Assembly: GCA_002423105.1 (NCBI GenBank)
Contig: DIUT01000027.1
Coordinates: 26,043-90,042, forward strand
Direction of reading: 5' to 3'
DNA length: 64,000 bases
Origin: Geobacter sp. UBA6151
GTDB taxonomy: Bacteria; Desulfobacterota; Desulfuromonadia; Geobacterales; Pseudopelobacteraceae
The notes beneath the pieces were generated by a model. It was not told the DNA's origin, made no database searches, and was given only the letters and a program-made list of their open reading frames with translations. Positions 16,963 to 24,990 of the stretch are shown here, in pieces. The stretch's first letter is position 1; each line of letters starts with the position of its first letter. The position numbers and the translations under genes are program-made.

Positions 16963-17951
16963 CGGCCTACCTGCTCAAGCGGGTCGCCCTGCTGATTCCC
17001 CTGCTGCTGGGAATCACCCTGATCACCTTTACAGTTATCCATCTGGCTCCCGGTGAGCCGGTGGACATGCAGATGGCCATGAATCCCAAGGTGGGCAAGG
17101 AAGCCCGCGAGCGGCTCACAAAATTCTATGGCCTGGACCAACCGCTGCACGTGCAGTATCTCTCCTGGCTGAAAAAACTCTCCCGGCTTGATTTCGGCCG
17201 CTCTTTTTCCAGCGACAACCGTCCGGTGCTGGACAAGATCAAGGAACGGCTGCCGGTTACCCTCTCCCTGAACATCATCGCGCTTTTGATCGAATTCGGC
17301 CTGGCCATCCCCATCGGCATTCTGGCTGCGGTGCACCGGGACACCCTGCTGGACAAAGGGCTGACTGTTTTCGTTTTTCTGGGTTTTGCCGTGCCTACCT
17401 TCTGGTTGGCCCTGCTGCTGATGTATTTTTTCGGCGTCAAGCTCAACTGGTTGCCAATCTCCGGCCTGCACACCCTGGGGTATGAGGCCTATGGCTGGTT
17501 CGGACGGGTCTGGGATCTGGCAAAACACCTGGTGCTGCCGGTTCTGGTAGCCTCCTTCGGTTCCCTGGCCGGGGTTTCGCGCTATATGCGCTCAGCCATG
17601 CTGCAGGTCATTGGGCAGGATTACATCACCACAGCGCGGGCCAAAGGGCTTTCCGAGCGGGTGGTGATCTGGAAACACGCCCTGCGCAACGCCCTTCTTC
17701 CCCTGATTACCCTGGTGGGCTTCTCCATTCCCGGCCTGATCGGTGGCAGTGTCATCTTTGAAACCATCTTCGCCATTCCCGGCATGGGACAGCTGTTTTA
17801 TCAGGGGGTGATGTCCCGCGACTATCCGGTGGTCATGGGAATTCTGGTGATCGGCGCGGGCCTGACCCTGATCGGCAACCTGATCGCCGACCTGAGTTAC
17901 GCCCTGGCAGACCCGCGCATCAGGCAAGGTAGCGGGGGAAGAGACACATGA
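16959..17951 (+). CDS. ABC transporter permease, Dpp/Opp (peptide/nickel) type, B subunit
   Basis: A 330-residue inner-membrane protein with six helices. It has the DppB/OppB N-terminus (LLKRVALLIPLLLGITLITF), the extended first periplasmic loop and the ATPase-contact loop (TARAKGLSERVVIWKHALRN). GTG 16959 overlapping the rdgB stop is preferred because it begins the conserved N-terminus. An upstream in-frame ATG at 16923 lies within rdgB. It overlaps the partner permease by 4 nt. Neither ATPases nor a binding protein are encoded nearby, so the substrate (peptide, nickel or other) is unknown. Confidence 0.87.
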   Translation: MTAYLLKRVALLIPLLLGITLITFTVIHLAPGEPVDMQMAMNPKVGKEARERLTKFYGLDQPLHVQYLSWLKKLSRLDFGRSFSSDNRPVLDKIKERLPVTLSLNIIALLIEFGLAIPIGILAAVHRDTLLDKGLTVFVFLGFAVPTFWLALLLMYFFGVKLNWLPISGLHTLGYEAYGWFGRVWDLAKHLVLPVLVASFGSLAGVSRYMRSAMLQVIGQDYITTARAKGLSERVVIWKHALRNALLPLITLVGFSIPGLIGGSVIFETIFAIPGMGQLFYQGVMSRDYPVVMGILVIGAGLTLIGNLIADLSYALADPRIRQGSGGRDT

Positions 17952-18808
17952 CCACCACGTTCAGACACTCCTATGTTGCTGCCGTATTCTGGCCCCGTCT
18001 GCGCCGCAATCGCCTGGCCATGGCTGGCGGCTGCGTGGTTATGCTGCTGTTTCTGGTATCGCTTTTTTCACCCTGGCTTACCCCTTACAACCCCAATGAT
18101 ATCAACGCCTGGCAGGTATTGTCCCCCCCCTCCTGGTCCCACTGGTTCGGCACCGATGAACTGGGCAGGGACGTCTTCAGCCGGGTATTGTTCGGGGCAC
18201 GCATATCGCTTAAAGTAGGCCTGGTGGCCATCGGCATTGCCGTGTTCCTGGGTTCGGTGGTTGGTCTGACAGCCGGTTATTATGGTGGCTGGGTAGATAC
18301 GTTGCTGATGCGGATGGTGGATATCATGCTCTGCTTCCCGGCTTTTTTCCTGATCCTGGCCATCATCACCTTTCTTGAGCCTTCCATCTGGTACATTATG
18401 GCGGTGATCGGCCTGACCGGCTGGATGGGGGTGGCACGACTGGTGCGGGCCGAAACCCTGGCCATCCGCGAAATGGACTACATCATGGCCGCCCGCTGTA
18501 GCGGCGCATCGGACAGGCGGATCATCATGCGGCATATTTTGCCCAATGCCCTGTCGCCGGTGCTGGTGGCTGCAACCCTGGGGGTGGCTGGCGCCATCCT
18601 GACTGAATCTGCTCTCTCCTTCCTGGGCATCGGCGTACAGCCGCCAACCCCCAGCTGGGGTAATATCCTGACCTCCGGCAAGGATTACATCGAGTTTGCC
18701 TGGTGGCTTTCCCTCTTTCCCGGCCTGGCAATTCTGCTGACCGTGCTGGCCTACAACCTGCTGGGTGAAGGGATCAGAGACGCCCTTGACCCGCGAACGA
18801 CAGACTAA
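17948..18808 (+). CDS. ABC transporter permease, Dpp/Opp type, C subunit
   Basis: A 286-residue partner permease. The DppC/OppC features are an N-terminal helix at 18-42, HWFGTDELGRDVFSRVLFGA before the core, the ATPase-contact loop (ETLAIREMDYIMAARCSGAS) and SALSFLGIGVQPPTPSWGNIL. With the preceding gene it would form the heterodimeric channel of a peptide- or nickel-type importer. The gene starts within the end of the B subunit (ATGA overlap). Confidence 0.87.
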   Translation: MTTTFRHSYVAAVFWPRLRRNRLAMAGGCVVMLLFLVSLFSPWLTPYNPNDINAWQVLSPPSWSHWFGTDELGRDVFSRVLFGARISLKVGLVAIGIAVFLGSVVGLTAGYYGGWVDTLLMRMVDIMLCFPAFFLILAIITFLEPSIWYIMAVIGLTGWMGVARLVRAETLAIREMDYIMAARCSGASDRRIIMRHILPNALSPVLVAATLGVAGAILTESALSFLGIGVQPPTPSWGNILTSGKDYIEFAWWLSLFPGLAILLTVLAYNLLGEGIRDALDPRTTD

Positions 18809-18823
18809 ACGGCTCCGAGACCC

Positions 18824-19330
18824 ATGACAAAATTTCACTGCAACGATTTTGATTTCATTACCCTTGAGGACGAACTGCGGGTTGACCAGCACTGTCGCCT
18901 GTTACTCAAAGAGTATTATGACTGGCTGCTTGAGCGGGGAGACTCGCCGGAACGGGCCTCAACACTGGCCTATTGCGTTGATTACTATCTGCGGGACTAC
19001 TTGATGGATGCTTTGCGCTGCAATGTTCTGCGCTGCAAGACCGGTCTGGTGCGCTGTTTTGGCGGCACCTGGTATATCACCCGCACCATAGATCCGGAAA
19101 TTGCGCTGCTGGAGCAGCATCTTGACGCTATTCTGTCCTATTACGGCTACCTGCTTGAATCCGGCCTGATTACGGCACAGGAGATGTCCATGGTTGAAGC
19201 GGAGTGTTCCGATCGCGACTGGTACCGCTGCCGTACCGATGCTTTTCTGAACCTGAAGGGAGATGGCTACGACCTGTGGGAACGGGGATGCTCATTCCGC
19301 AGCCTTATTGAAGAGGTAACATGCCCATGA
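18824..19330 (+). CDS. hypothetical protein, cysteine-containing, unknown
   Basis: A 168-residue soluble protein that I do not recognise. It appears helical, with charged segments such as LLKEYYDWLLERGDSPERAS and several cysteines (CNVLRC, LVRCFGGTWYI, ECSDRDWYRC). There is no signal peptide or membrane helix. It starts 15 nt after the permease gene and overlaps the next unknown gene by 4 nt, so the pair is cotranslated. Adjacency does not prove a transport role. Confidence 0.6.
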   Translation: MTKFHCNDFDFITLEDELRVDQHCRLLLKEYYDWLLERGDSPERASTLAYCVDYYLRDYLMDALRCNVLRCKTGLVRCFGGTWYITRTIDPEIALLEQHLDAILSYYGYLLESGLITAQEMSMVEAECSDRDWYRCRTDAFLNLKGDGYDLWERGCSFRSLIEEVTCP

Positions 19331-19713
19331 AACCGGTGGTGATCACGATTCTTGACCAGGTACACCAGCGCACGGACTGGTTCTATGATTTTGACGGGAG
19401 TGCATTCTCTGCTGCCATCAATACGCTGTCAGCGGAATTGTCAGTGTTGGGGATCGCGCTCGACATCAGACGCAACCGGGAGGTTGTCATCACGGTCAAC
19501 AGCTATGCCGATCTGTTGAACTGCGTCAGGGTTTCATCCCCCCTGGACAACCATCATAACCAGTGTGTCGGCCATATCATCGGCAAAAGTGAACATCTTG
19601 ACATTGTTGAAGATATTACCAGGGCGGTACGCAGGATCGCCTTTGCGCCAGAGACCATTGCCCCGGATGCCGCTTTCAGAAAAGTCTGTCACAACTGCGG
19701 CTGTGGTTGCTGA
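19327..19713 (+). CDS. hypothetical protein with C-terminal CHNCGCGC tail
   Basis: A 128-residue protein of unknown family. Its body has alternating beta and alpha pattern (VVITILDQVHQR, EVVITVNSYADLLNCV). It ends in the metal-binding-like tail CHNCGCGC. ATG 19327 gives an ATGA overlap with the previous stop and good spacing from GAGGT, while ATG 19321 in the same frame is also possible. Such cysteine tails can hold zinc, Fe-S or other thiophilic metals, which is only a suggestion. A long inverted repeat starts at its stop codon. Confidence 0.6.
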   Translation: MKPVVITILDQVHQRTDWFYDFDGSAFSAAINTLSAELSVLGIALDIRRNREVVITVNSYADLLNCVRVSSPLDNHHNQCVGHIIGKSEHLDIVEDITRAVRRIAFAPETIAPDAAFRKVCHNCGCGC

Positions 19714-19769
19714 TTGTTAAAGACTTACTGCATCCGGTTGACTTTAATGAAATAATGTTTTAACAATCA
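19711..19769. repeat. 11-bp perfect inverted repeat before the HDOD gene
   Basis: TGATTGTTAAA (19711-19721) and TTTAACAATCA (19759-19769) are perfect reverse complements, separated by 37 bases that include TTGACT. The left arm contains the stop codon of the preceding gene. It could be an operator pair or an RNA stem ahead of the HDOD gene, and there is no T-run typical of a terminator. Confidence 0.5.
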
Positions 19770-19805
19770 TCAAAAGCTTGAAGATGAACGTAGAGGAGTC
19801 CCTAG

Positions 19806-20645
19806 ATGTCCCAGGTAGAACTGCCGGATACCGTAAAAAAATTACTGGCTTCACAGCCCATTGAATTACCGATTTTTCATCCGGTGGCGATTAAGCTGCA
19901 AAGGATGTTGTCAGATTATGATTTTACCGTGGATGAAGTAGCTCAGGTTTCCAACGAAGACCAGTCACTGGCCAGTCAGATGCTGAAAATGGCCAACTCC
20001 CCCATGTATATGGGCAGAAGCAAGGTGGCCACCATCAAGGAAGCGGTCATCCGCTTGGGCGCGCAACAGGTCATCAATATCGCCATTGCCGCCTCCCAGG
20101 CCTCTGCCCATACCTCAGAAAACCTGGCGCTCAATACCTATATGAAAGCACTCTGGCAACACAGCCACGGCGCTGCCCTGGGTGCCAGATGGCTGGCGCA
20201 CAACTGCGGCATGCGCGGCATTGCCGATGAAATCTATCTGGCAGCCCTACTCCATGATGTTGGTAAGTTATACCTGCTGAAGTCTGTAGAACGACTGGTC
20301 AAGGCCGGAGTGATCAGTTCCATGCTTGACGATGAACTGATCATGGAAATTTTTGAGGTCATGCATGTGGAACAGGGACACCGCCTTATGCAGCACTGGA
20401 ACTTCCCTGCAATGTATTGCGATGTGGTTTTACGTCATCATGACGAGAAGTGGGACCCGATCAACAAGATGCTGGCCATTGTGCGCTTTGTAAACCTGGC
20501 CTGCCGCAGGATCGGTCTGGGATTGAAGCGTAATCCGGTCATTGCGCTGCAAAACACCCTTGAAGCAGAAGTGCTTGATCTCGGGGAAATGCAGATCGCT
20601 GAACTTGAGTCGCTCCTCGAGGATTCCCGCGAAGCTGAATTCTGA
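19806..20645 (+). CDS. HDOD domain signalling protein
   Basis: A 279-residue single HDOD domain, a degenerate HD-phosphohydrolase fold common in Geobacter. Key segments are LPIFHPVAIKLQRML, NEDQSLASQMLKMANSP, IKEAVIRLGAQQVINIAIA and ALLHDVGKLYLLK, which keeps an HD pair, followed by LRHHDEKW. HDOD proteins usually act as regulatory scaffolds rather than enzymes. It is a single gene preceded by TAGAGGAG and followed by a strong terminator. Confidence 0.88.
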   Translation: MSQVELPDTVKKLLASQPIELPIFHPVAIKLQRMLSDYDFTVDEVAQVSNEDQSLASQMLKMANSPMYMGRSKVATIKEAVIRLGAQQVINIAIAASQASAHTSENLALNTYMKALWQHSHGAALGARWLAHNCGMRGIADEIYLAALLHDVGKLYLLKSVERLVKAGVISSMLDDELIMEIFEVMHVEQGHRLMQHWNFPAMYCDVVLRHHDEKWDPINKMLAIVRFVNLACRRIGLGLKRNPVIALQNTLEAEVLDLGEMQIAELESLLEDSREAEF

Positions 20646-20668
20646 AACAGCCCCTGACATACTACAAA

Positions 20669-20720
20669 CACCACGGCCCCTTCCTGATATCAGGATGGGG
20701 CCGTGGTGTATCATCTTTTT
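20669..20720. terminator. strong terminator hairpin between the HDOD gene and rnc
   Basis: CCACGGCCCC (20671-20680) pairs with GGGGCCGTGG (20697-20706), and the inner CCTGATATCAGG extends the stem. TCATCTTTTT follows. It lies between two converging genes and can serve the plus-strand transcript. Confidence 0.75.
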
Positions 20721-20732
20721 GGGCGGTTATTT

Positions 20733-21410
20733 CTACGACACCGTATGTACCAGCGCCGCCCGTGCCGCCTCCTGCTGGGCAGCTTTCTTGCTGCGTCCCT
20801 CCCCTGTTCCCCATACACGTCCATCAACCGTGACCGCCACTTTGAAACTCCGGTCATGGGGCGGTCCCGCTTCTGCCAGCAGTTCATAGACCGGAGAAGC
20901 GTAGCGGTTTGCAGCCAACCATTCCTGCAAGCGGCTTTTGGGGTCAGTGATGGATGACAACGGCAGCGTATCATCAAGCAGTGAATCATACAGATGTTCT
21001 ATGGCTGTCTTGGCTGCCGGGAATCCGGCATCCAGATAGATCGCCCCCAGTATTGCCTCAAGCACATCAGCCAGAATAGATGGTTTCTGTCGGCCACTAT
21101 CCTGCTGTTCTCCTTTACCCAGCAGGATGAACGGCGCAATGTCCGCCTTACCGGCCAGCTCTGCAAGACAGGACTGATCGACCAGCGAGGCGCGCAGCCG
21201 TGAGAGATCTCCCTCTGGAAGATCACTGAATCTGCTGTACAAAAGATCGGCCAGCACCAGGCCAAGCACCGCATCCCCTAGAAACTCAAGGCGCTGGTAA
21301 TCTGAACCATCAGGAAACTCATTAACATGGGAAGGATGGGTAAGCGCAGTGGCCAGCAGCGAAACATCGGAAAAATAATGACCAAGCATGTTGTTGGGGG
21401 ATGGTGACAT
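20733..21410 (-). CDS. rnc: ribonuclease III
   Basis: A 225-residue double-stranded-RNA endonuclease for rRNA and mRNA processing. The catalytic signature is YQRLEFLGDAVLGLV (about 39-53). The second acidic cluster is LADVLEAILGAIYLDAG. The C-terminal dsRNA-binding domain runs from DPKSRLQEW to KKAAQQEAARAAL. All metal ligands look intact. It is the first of a minus-strand group that ends at the plus-strand HDOD terminator. Confidence 0.95.
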   Translation of the reverse strand: MSPSPNNMLGHYFSDVSLLATALTHPSHVNEFPDGSDYQRLEFLGDAVLGLVLADLLYSRFSDLPEGDLSRLRASLVDQSCLAELAGKADIAPFILLGKGEQQDSGRQKPSILADVLEAILGAIYLDAGFPAAKTAIEHLYDSLLDDTLPLSSITDPKSRLQEWLAANRYASPVYELLAEAGPPHDRSFKVAVTVDGRVWGTGEGRSKKAAQQEAARAALVHTVS

Positions 21411-21510
21411 GTAGACTCCCTGATCGTATCAGATACAGCAGCTACGTAATTTTCTTAACATGAGGAGTTACCAAGTGTTGCTCGAATCCACATTCTGACT
21501 GACCGACCCA

Positions 21511-22032
21511 TTATGACCAGCGGTTCCATTTGATCTTGTTGCGCTCAAGTTTATCTTCTGGCACAGGATTCTTCAACTCTGCCGGATGTCCGATACCAAG
21601 TATGCATTCCACCTTGACGTGCTCAGGTAGTCCCAACAACTCCTGCACATAGGTTTCGGCAGTCTTTTGGTCATCATGCTGGCGGTTGTGTATCTGCGCC
21701 CAGCAACTGCCAAGACCCTCAGATTGCGCGGTGAGCTGAATAATGATGGCAGCGATGGAGCAGTCCTCCACCCAGACATCTGACGTGGTGCTATCCGCAC
21801 AAACAATAATGGCGAGTGGTGCATTTTTGAGAAAACCTGAGCCGTGCTGCTTTGCCAGTGAGAGCTTGCTGAGCATGTCCGGATCGTCTACAAGGATGAA
21901 CTCCCACGGATTTATGCCCCTTGACGTTGGTGATCTGAGTGCCGCTTCAATGAGTATTTGGATGGTACACATTGCTACCTTTTCAGCTGTAAAGCTGCGT
22001 ATGCTGCGTCGATTCCTCAAAATTTTGATCAT
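21511..22032 (-). CDS. nitroreductase family protein (FMN-dependent)
   Basis: A 173-residue small member of the nitroreductase/FMN reductase fold. It has the FMN-phosphate motif ILRNRRSIRSF at the N-terminus, ALRSPTSRGINPWEFI, AIIIQLTAQSEGLGSCWAQIH and a C-terminal VECILGIGHPAE. The natural substrate cannot be read from sequence. ATG 22032 (MIKILRNRRSIR) overlaps the end of the DUF2007 gene and follows AGGGGA. A longer frame from 22074 is rejected. Confidence 0.88.
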   Translation of the reverse strand: MIKILRNRRSIRSFTAEKVAMCTIQILIEAALRSPTSRGINPWEFILVDDPDMLSKLSLAKQHGSGFLKNAPLAIIVCADSTTSDVWVEDCSIAAIIIQLTAQSEGLGSCWAQIHNRQHDDQKTAETYVQELLGLPEHVKVECILGIGHPAELKNPVPEDKLERNKIKWNRWS

Positions 22033-22346
22033 AAGATTTCCCCTGGAGGGCAGCTTGCCCCACACTTCCAACACTCTGAAAACTGACCCTCTATTTCCTC
22101 ACCGCACGATCCGCATGTCCATGCTGTAGCCGCGGTTTCTGCCAAATCTTCTTCGATAACCCGTTTAGCATTGGCAAAATCATCATCTTCAACGCATAAT
22201 TGAGGCCAGCAGTCTATGGGTGGAAGTTCTCCGATGCCAGCAGAAAGGAACTCGTTTTTAATCCAGCAGTTAATCCCGTGTTGATGCAGAACGTTTTGGA
22301 TAACGCTTACAAGTGACAGATTAGGTGCGCTGTAGACTGTCTGCAT
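22029..22346 (-). CDS. DUF2007-type protein with C-terminal zinc ribbon
   Basis: A 105-residue protein. Residues 1-70 resemble DUF2007 (a PII-like small fold), with MQTVYSAPNLSLVSVIQNVL, GIGELPPIDCWPQLCVEDDD and FANAKRVIEE. Residues 77-97 form a zinc ribbon, CGSC then CWKCG. The role is not known; a signal-transducing or ligand-binding role has been suggested for the fold. Its stop overlaps the nitroreductase start, so the two are probably cotranslated. Confidence 0.8.
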   Translation of the reverse strand: MQTVYSAPNLSLVSVIQNVLHQHGINCWIKNEFLSAGIGELPPIDCWPQLCVEDDDFANAKRVIEEDLAETAATAWTCGSCGEEIEGQFSECWKCGASCPPGEIL

Positions 22347-22425
22347 ACTCGCTCCACTTTAAACCTGGTGCTACCCTCGGAAATCCACAACTTGCATGGT
22401 GGCTACGGATTATTGTACGGAGATC

Positions 22426-23160
22426 TTAATCCCGAGCCACAACAAAACAACCTTTAAAGCCCTTTCCCTCGTAGGTTTCTCTATTGGATTGTGCTTGTCG
22501 CAACGAGTCGAAACGGCCAAGCCTGACCCGGTAATACCTGGTGTTATTAACCCAGGACTCCTGGACATCAGCTACCCCGTATTTTCTCTTGAGTTCTTCC
22601 ATGTAACGGTAGGCGTTCTCCTTGATTGTAAAGGCGCCGACCTGGATCGTATAGTTTCCCCGGTCGTAATCCGATGGGTGTCGGTAACTATCGCCGGACT
22701 TATATCCCAATGCGGAAACCCTGACCGGTGCGATACCCTCCTGGAGCATACCAAGCCTGGAGGCTGCTCCTTCTGAAAGGTCAATGATCCGGTTGCCAAC
22801 AAAGGGGCCGCGATCGTTGATGCGCACGATAACTTCTTTTCCTGTTCTTTTGTGCTCCACCTTAACGTAAACGCCGAACGGCAGTGTCTTGTGTGCCGCC
22901 GTCATCGCTTGCATGTCGAAACGCTCACCGCTGCTGGTCTTTTTTCCGTGAAAGTCGCGCCCATAGGAACTGGCAATCCCTTCCTGTACAAAACCTTCTG
23001 CTGTCGCCAGTGGCTCGTATCTCTTGCCGAGCACTACATACGGTTTTGAAGGTTTCTGCGGCACAGTATCAGGAGCCGCATAGCGCTGGGTTGCGCAGCC
23101 TGTGAACAGGAGGCACACAGAAAACAGCACTGGCGTGACGATGGCTTTTGTGGTGCGCAT
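22426..23160 (-). CDS. rlpA: RlpA-family septal-ring lipoprotein with SPOR domain
   Basis: A 244-residue protein. It has a lipoprotein signal with lipobox LFTGC (Cys at about 22), a double-psi beta-barrel RlpA domain (GIASSYGRDFHGKKTSSGE, VRINDRGPFVGNRIIDLS), and a C-terminal SPOR domain (IQVGAFTIKENAYRYMEELK onwards) that binds denuded septal glycan. RlpA proteins are lytic transglycosylases or septum-localised relatives. The catalytic Asp of the DPBB (NDRGP) is present. It lies 62 bp downstream of the truncated glycosyltransferase. Confidence 0.9.
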   Translation of the reverse strand: MRTTKAIVTPVLFSVCLLFTGCATQRYAAPDTVPQKPSKPYVVLGKRYEPLATAEGFVQEGIASSYGRDFHGKKTSSGERFDMQAMTAAHKTLPFGVYVKVEHKRTGKEVIVRINDRGPFVGNRIIDLSEGAASRLGMLQEGIAPVRVSALGYKSGDSYRHPSDYDRGNYTIQVGAFTIKENAYRYMEELKRKYGVADVQESWVNNTRYYRVRLGRFDSLRQAQSNRETYEGKGFKGCFVVARD

Positions 23161-23222
23161 ATCAGCTGTTGGCCTTCACCCTTTTCCAAGCACAGACTGG
23201 CCTATCTCATATCTGATTCTTT

Positions 23223-23660
23223 TTAAGCTCCTGGCTCCATTATTATATCAGCATCAGTGAACAAGAGGATTTCACCAGTGGCATGCTGACTTCCAGCCCA
23301 TAGGGCGTGGTTCTTACCTAGCCAACCAGTAGGAAGCTCGTTTACCTGCAACAGCTTTAAGCGTTGCTCATGGGCTGACATCTGTTCAAGAATCGATTGG
23401 GTGTCATCTTCAGAGCGATCATTTACCACGATCAATTCATAATCGGGGTAGGACAGATTCAGAAGTGACTGGAGCGCCTCACGGATGTTGCGCTGCTCAT
23501 TGCGGGCCGCCACGATGATGGAGACTTTCGGGAGTATCTTATCGACATCAGGGACAACATCACGTAACGAACTGACTGCGCGATGACCTATGGCCATCTC
23601 AAGAGCAACCAGAACGGCGGCCAGCAAAATAACCAAGGCGATCCCGAGAGCAGCGCTCAT
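23223..23660 (-). pseudogene. truncated family 2 glycosyltransferase (HpnB-like)
   Basis: A 145-residue reading frame matches only the N-terminal part of a membrane-anchored GT-A glycosyltransferase. It has one membrane helix (ALGIALVILLAAVLVALEM), VSIIVAARNEQRNI, VVNDRSEDDT and WLGKNHALWAGSQ, then the metal-binding LLFTDADI, after which the frame ends within seven residues. Intact relatives run to about 380 residues with acceptor-binding and C-terminal membrane parts, all missing here. Only 62 bp remain before rlpA. It is probably a deletion remnant next to tRNA-Cys. Confidence 0.75.
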
Positions 23661-23794
23661 TTAGTTTCGCTACGGCATGCGTTTTCCATCTTCCTTACCC
23701 ATCCCTTACTCTCTGTACTGCCGACTACTTTGAAATTGGCAGCATGAAGATGTAATCCTGCCAAATCAAAGAATTTTCAGAGACTTTTTACATT

Positions 23795-23816
23795 CGGGTA
23801 CCACCAGAGGTACCAC
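23795..23816. repeat. tandem GGTACCAC pair downstream of tRNA-Cys
   Basis: GGTACCACCAGAGGTACCAC holds two GGTACCAC octamers 12 bp apart, just beyond the tRNA-Cys terminator. The pattern resembles arm-type recombinase sites seen next to tRNA attachment sites. No integrase gene is visible, so this is suggestive only. The rest of the gap (23661-23790) contains an imperfect hairpin with arms TTTGAAATTGGCAG and CTGCCAAATCAAA and no gene. Confidence 0.35.
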
Positions 23817-23860
23817 AAACAAAAATCAAGGGGCTAGCCTTTTGAGCTAACCCCTTGATT
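23813..23860 (-). terminator. terminator of tRNA-Cys
   Basis: On the minus strand AATCAAGGGGTTAGC pairs with GCTAGCCCCTTGATT (one G-U) around a short loop and is followed by TTTTTGTTTG, four bases after the encoded CCA of the tRNA. Confidence 0.85.
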
Positions 23861-23863
23861 ATT

Positions 23864-23938
<75 letters not shown>

Positions 23939-23959
23939 ATCATAAATTGTGAAGACGTA

Positions 23960-23989
23960 TTTATACTGATTTTATCAAGGTGCTGTCAA
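23960..23989 (-). promoter_or_regulatory. predicted promoter of tRNA-Cys
   Basis: On the minus strand TTGACA (23989-23984) and TATAAA (23965-23960) are spaced by 18 bases, about 22 nt before the tRNA 5' end. The -35 box begins just after the stop of the upstream Fe-S gene. Confidence 0.65.
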
Positions 23990-23991
23990 GG

Positions 23992-24669
23992 CTATTTTTC
24001 AGGCCACGTGAGCGCTCCACGCGGGCAGGTTGTGGCACAGGAAGAACATTTGATGCAATCATGGTGCGGCAACTGACCTTCATCCCGGTGTTCTGCAATT
24101 GAAAGACCCATGGGACATTGTTTTTCACAGGCGCCACACTGGCGGCAGTCCGAAGCTATTGCAAGCTGATACTTGCTACCGCCCACCGCACTGGCAAAGG
24201 TGCCCACCGGGCAGAAGGAACACCAGGTCCGGGCGCGGTAGATCATCCCCAGCGGCACGCCAACGGCGGTGGTTATCAGACACATGCTCCAGAAAACCCT
24301 GCCCCAGTGCTGCCAGTCTCCGGGGTTCTGGGCGATGCGCCAGGTCATGAAACTCATCAGCACCGCCATTACCCCCCAGCGGAAGAAGGGGGTATACATG
24401 AAGGCCGGAACAGGACGGCTCCCGGAAAAAAAGCTGAAGAGCGTATCGTAGAAGCTGCCACGCGGACAGACATTACCGCAGACGTAACGGCCACGGAAGA
24501 ACCCGCCAACCATGCCGGTCAGCATTGCGGCAGGAACGGCAAAACCAAGCAGCGGGAACTTCCAGCCAACCAATATGACGGTCACCATGAACAGGCCCAG
24601 CAGCCAGCGATGCAGCGGCTTATCAACTGATGAAAATGACTCTGCAACGGGATCAACCAAAACTCGCAT
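23992..24669 (-). CDS. membrane polyferredoxin-like 4Fe-4S protein (NapH/CcoG-like)
   Basis: A 225-residue membrane protein with about four helices. Paired membrane-edge cysteine motifs are CGNVCPRG (Cys64/68) and WCSFCPVG. Two C-terminal 4Fe-4S sets follow (CRQCGACEKQCP and CIKCSSCATTCP). This is the layout of NapH and CcoG-type proteins that pass electrons across or along the membrane. It is next to a DUF2892 gene and an RND pump. ATG 24669 follows GGAGG, and the ATG five codons upstream overlaps that site. Its electron partner is unknown. Confidence 0.83.
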   Translation of the reverse strand: MRVLVDPVAESFSSVDKPLHRWLLGLFMVTVILVGWKFPLLGFAVPAAMLTGMVGGFFRGRYVCGNVCPRGSFYDTLFSFFSGSRPVPAFMYTPFFRWGVMAVLMSFMTWRIAQNPGDWQHWGRVFWSMCLITTAVGVPLGMIYRARTWCSFCPVGTFASAVGGSKYQLAIASDCRQCGACEKQCPMGLSIAEHRDEGQLPHHDCIKCSSCATTCPRGALTWPEK

Positions 24670-24695
24670 ACATCCTCCATACAATTAGTAAATCA

Positions 24696-24724
24696 TATAT
24701 ATGGTTTTATGTATGTTTTGTCAA
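24696..24724 (-). promoter_or_regulatory. predicted promoter for the Fe-S membrane protein gene
   Basis: On the minus strand TTGACA (24724-24719) and TATATA (24701-24696) have a 17-base spacer. The -10 lies inside the palindrome CATATATATG, resembling sites used by ArsR-type repressors. This gives the Fe-S gene its own start in addition to readthrough from the RND operon. Confidence 0.5.
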
Positions 24725-24765
24725 GCCTGATTATCCGTTGCTGAAATGATCGTGGTGACGCAGGT

Positions 24766-24978
24766 TCATTTGCAACAAACATCCTTAGGAAAACGGGGAA
24801 CTCCCATCTTTTCTAATATGTTGAAAAGCGGACAGAACTGGGTAAATCCAGACTGAAACAAGTTAAGACCGACAAAGCCGGTGAACCAAAGCCAGTTTTG
24901 ATGGTGAAAATGGGCCAGCAACAGGGAAAGCATGATAAATGTTCCGGCTATGATACGGACGATACGTTCTACATACAT
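24766..24978 (-). CDS. DUF2892 (YgaP-like) small membrane protein
   Basis: A 70-residue protein matching the DUF2892 pattern. The N-terminus VERIVRIIAGTFIMLSLLLAH is one helix, then NWLWFTGFVGLNLFQSGFT, then CPLFNILEKMG. These form the membrane part often fused to or adjacent to rhodanese domains in YgaP-like proteins. Its start is 12 nt after the RND pump stop, so it is the next gene of that operon. DUF2892 proteins commonly travel with sulfur, metal or efflux genes. The role is unknown. Confidence 0.82.
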   Translation of the reverse strand: MYVERIVRIIAGTFIMLSLLLAHFHHQNWLWFTGFVGLNLFQSGFTQFCPLFNILEKMGVPRFPKDVCCK

Positions 24979-24990
24979 ACAGCCTCCTCG

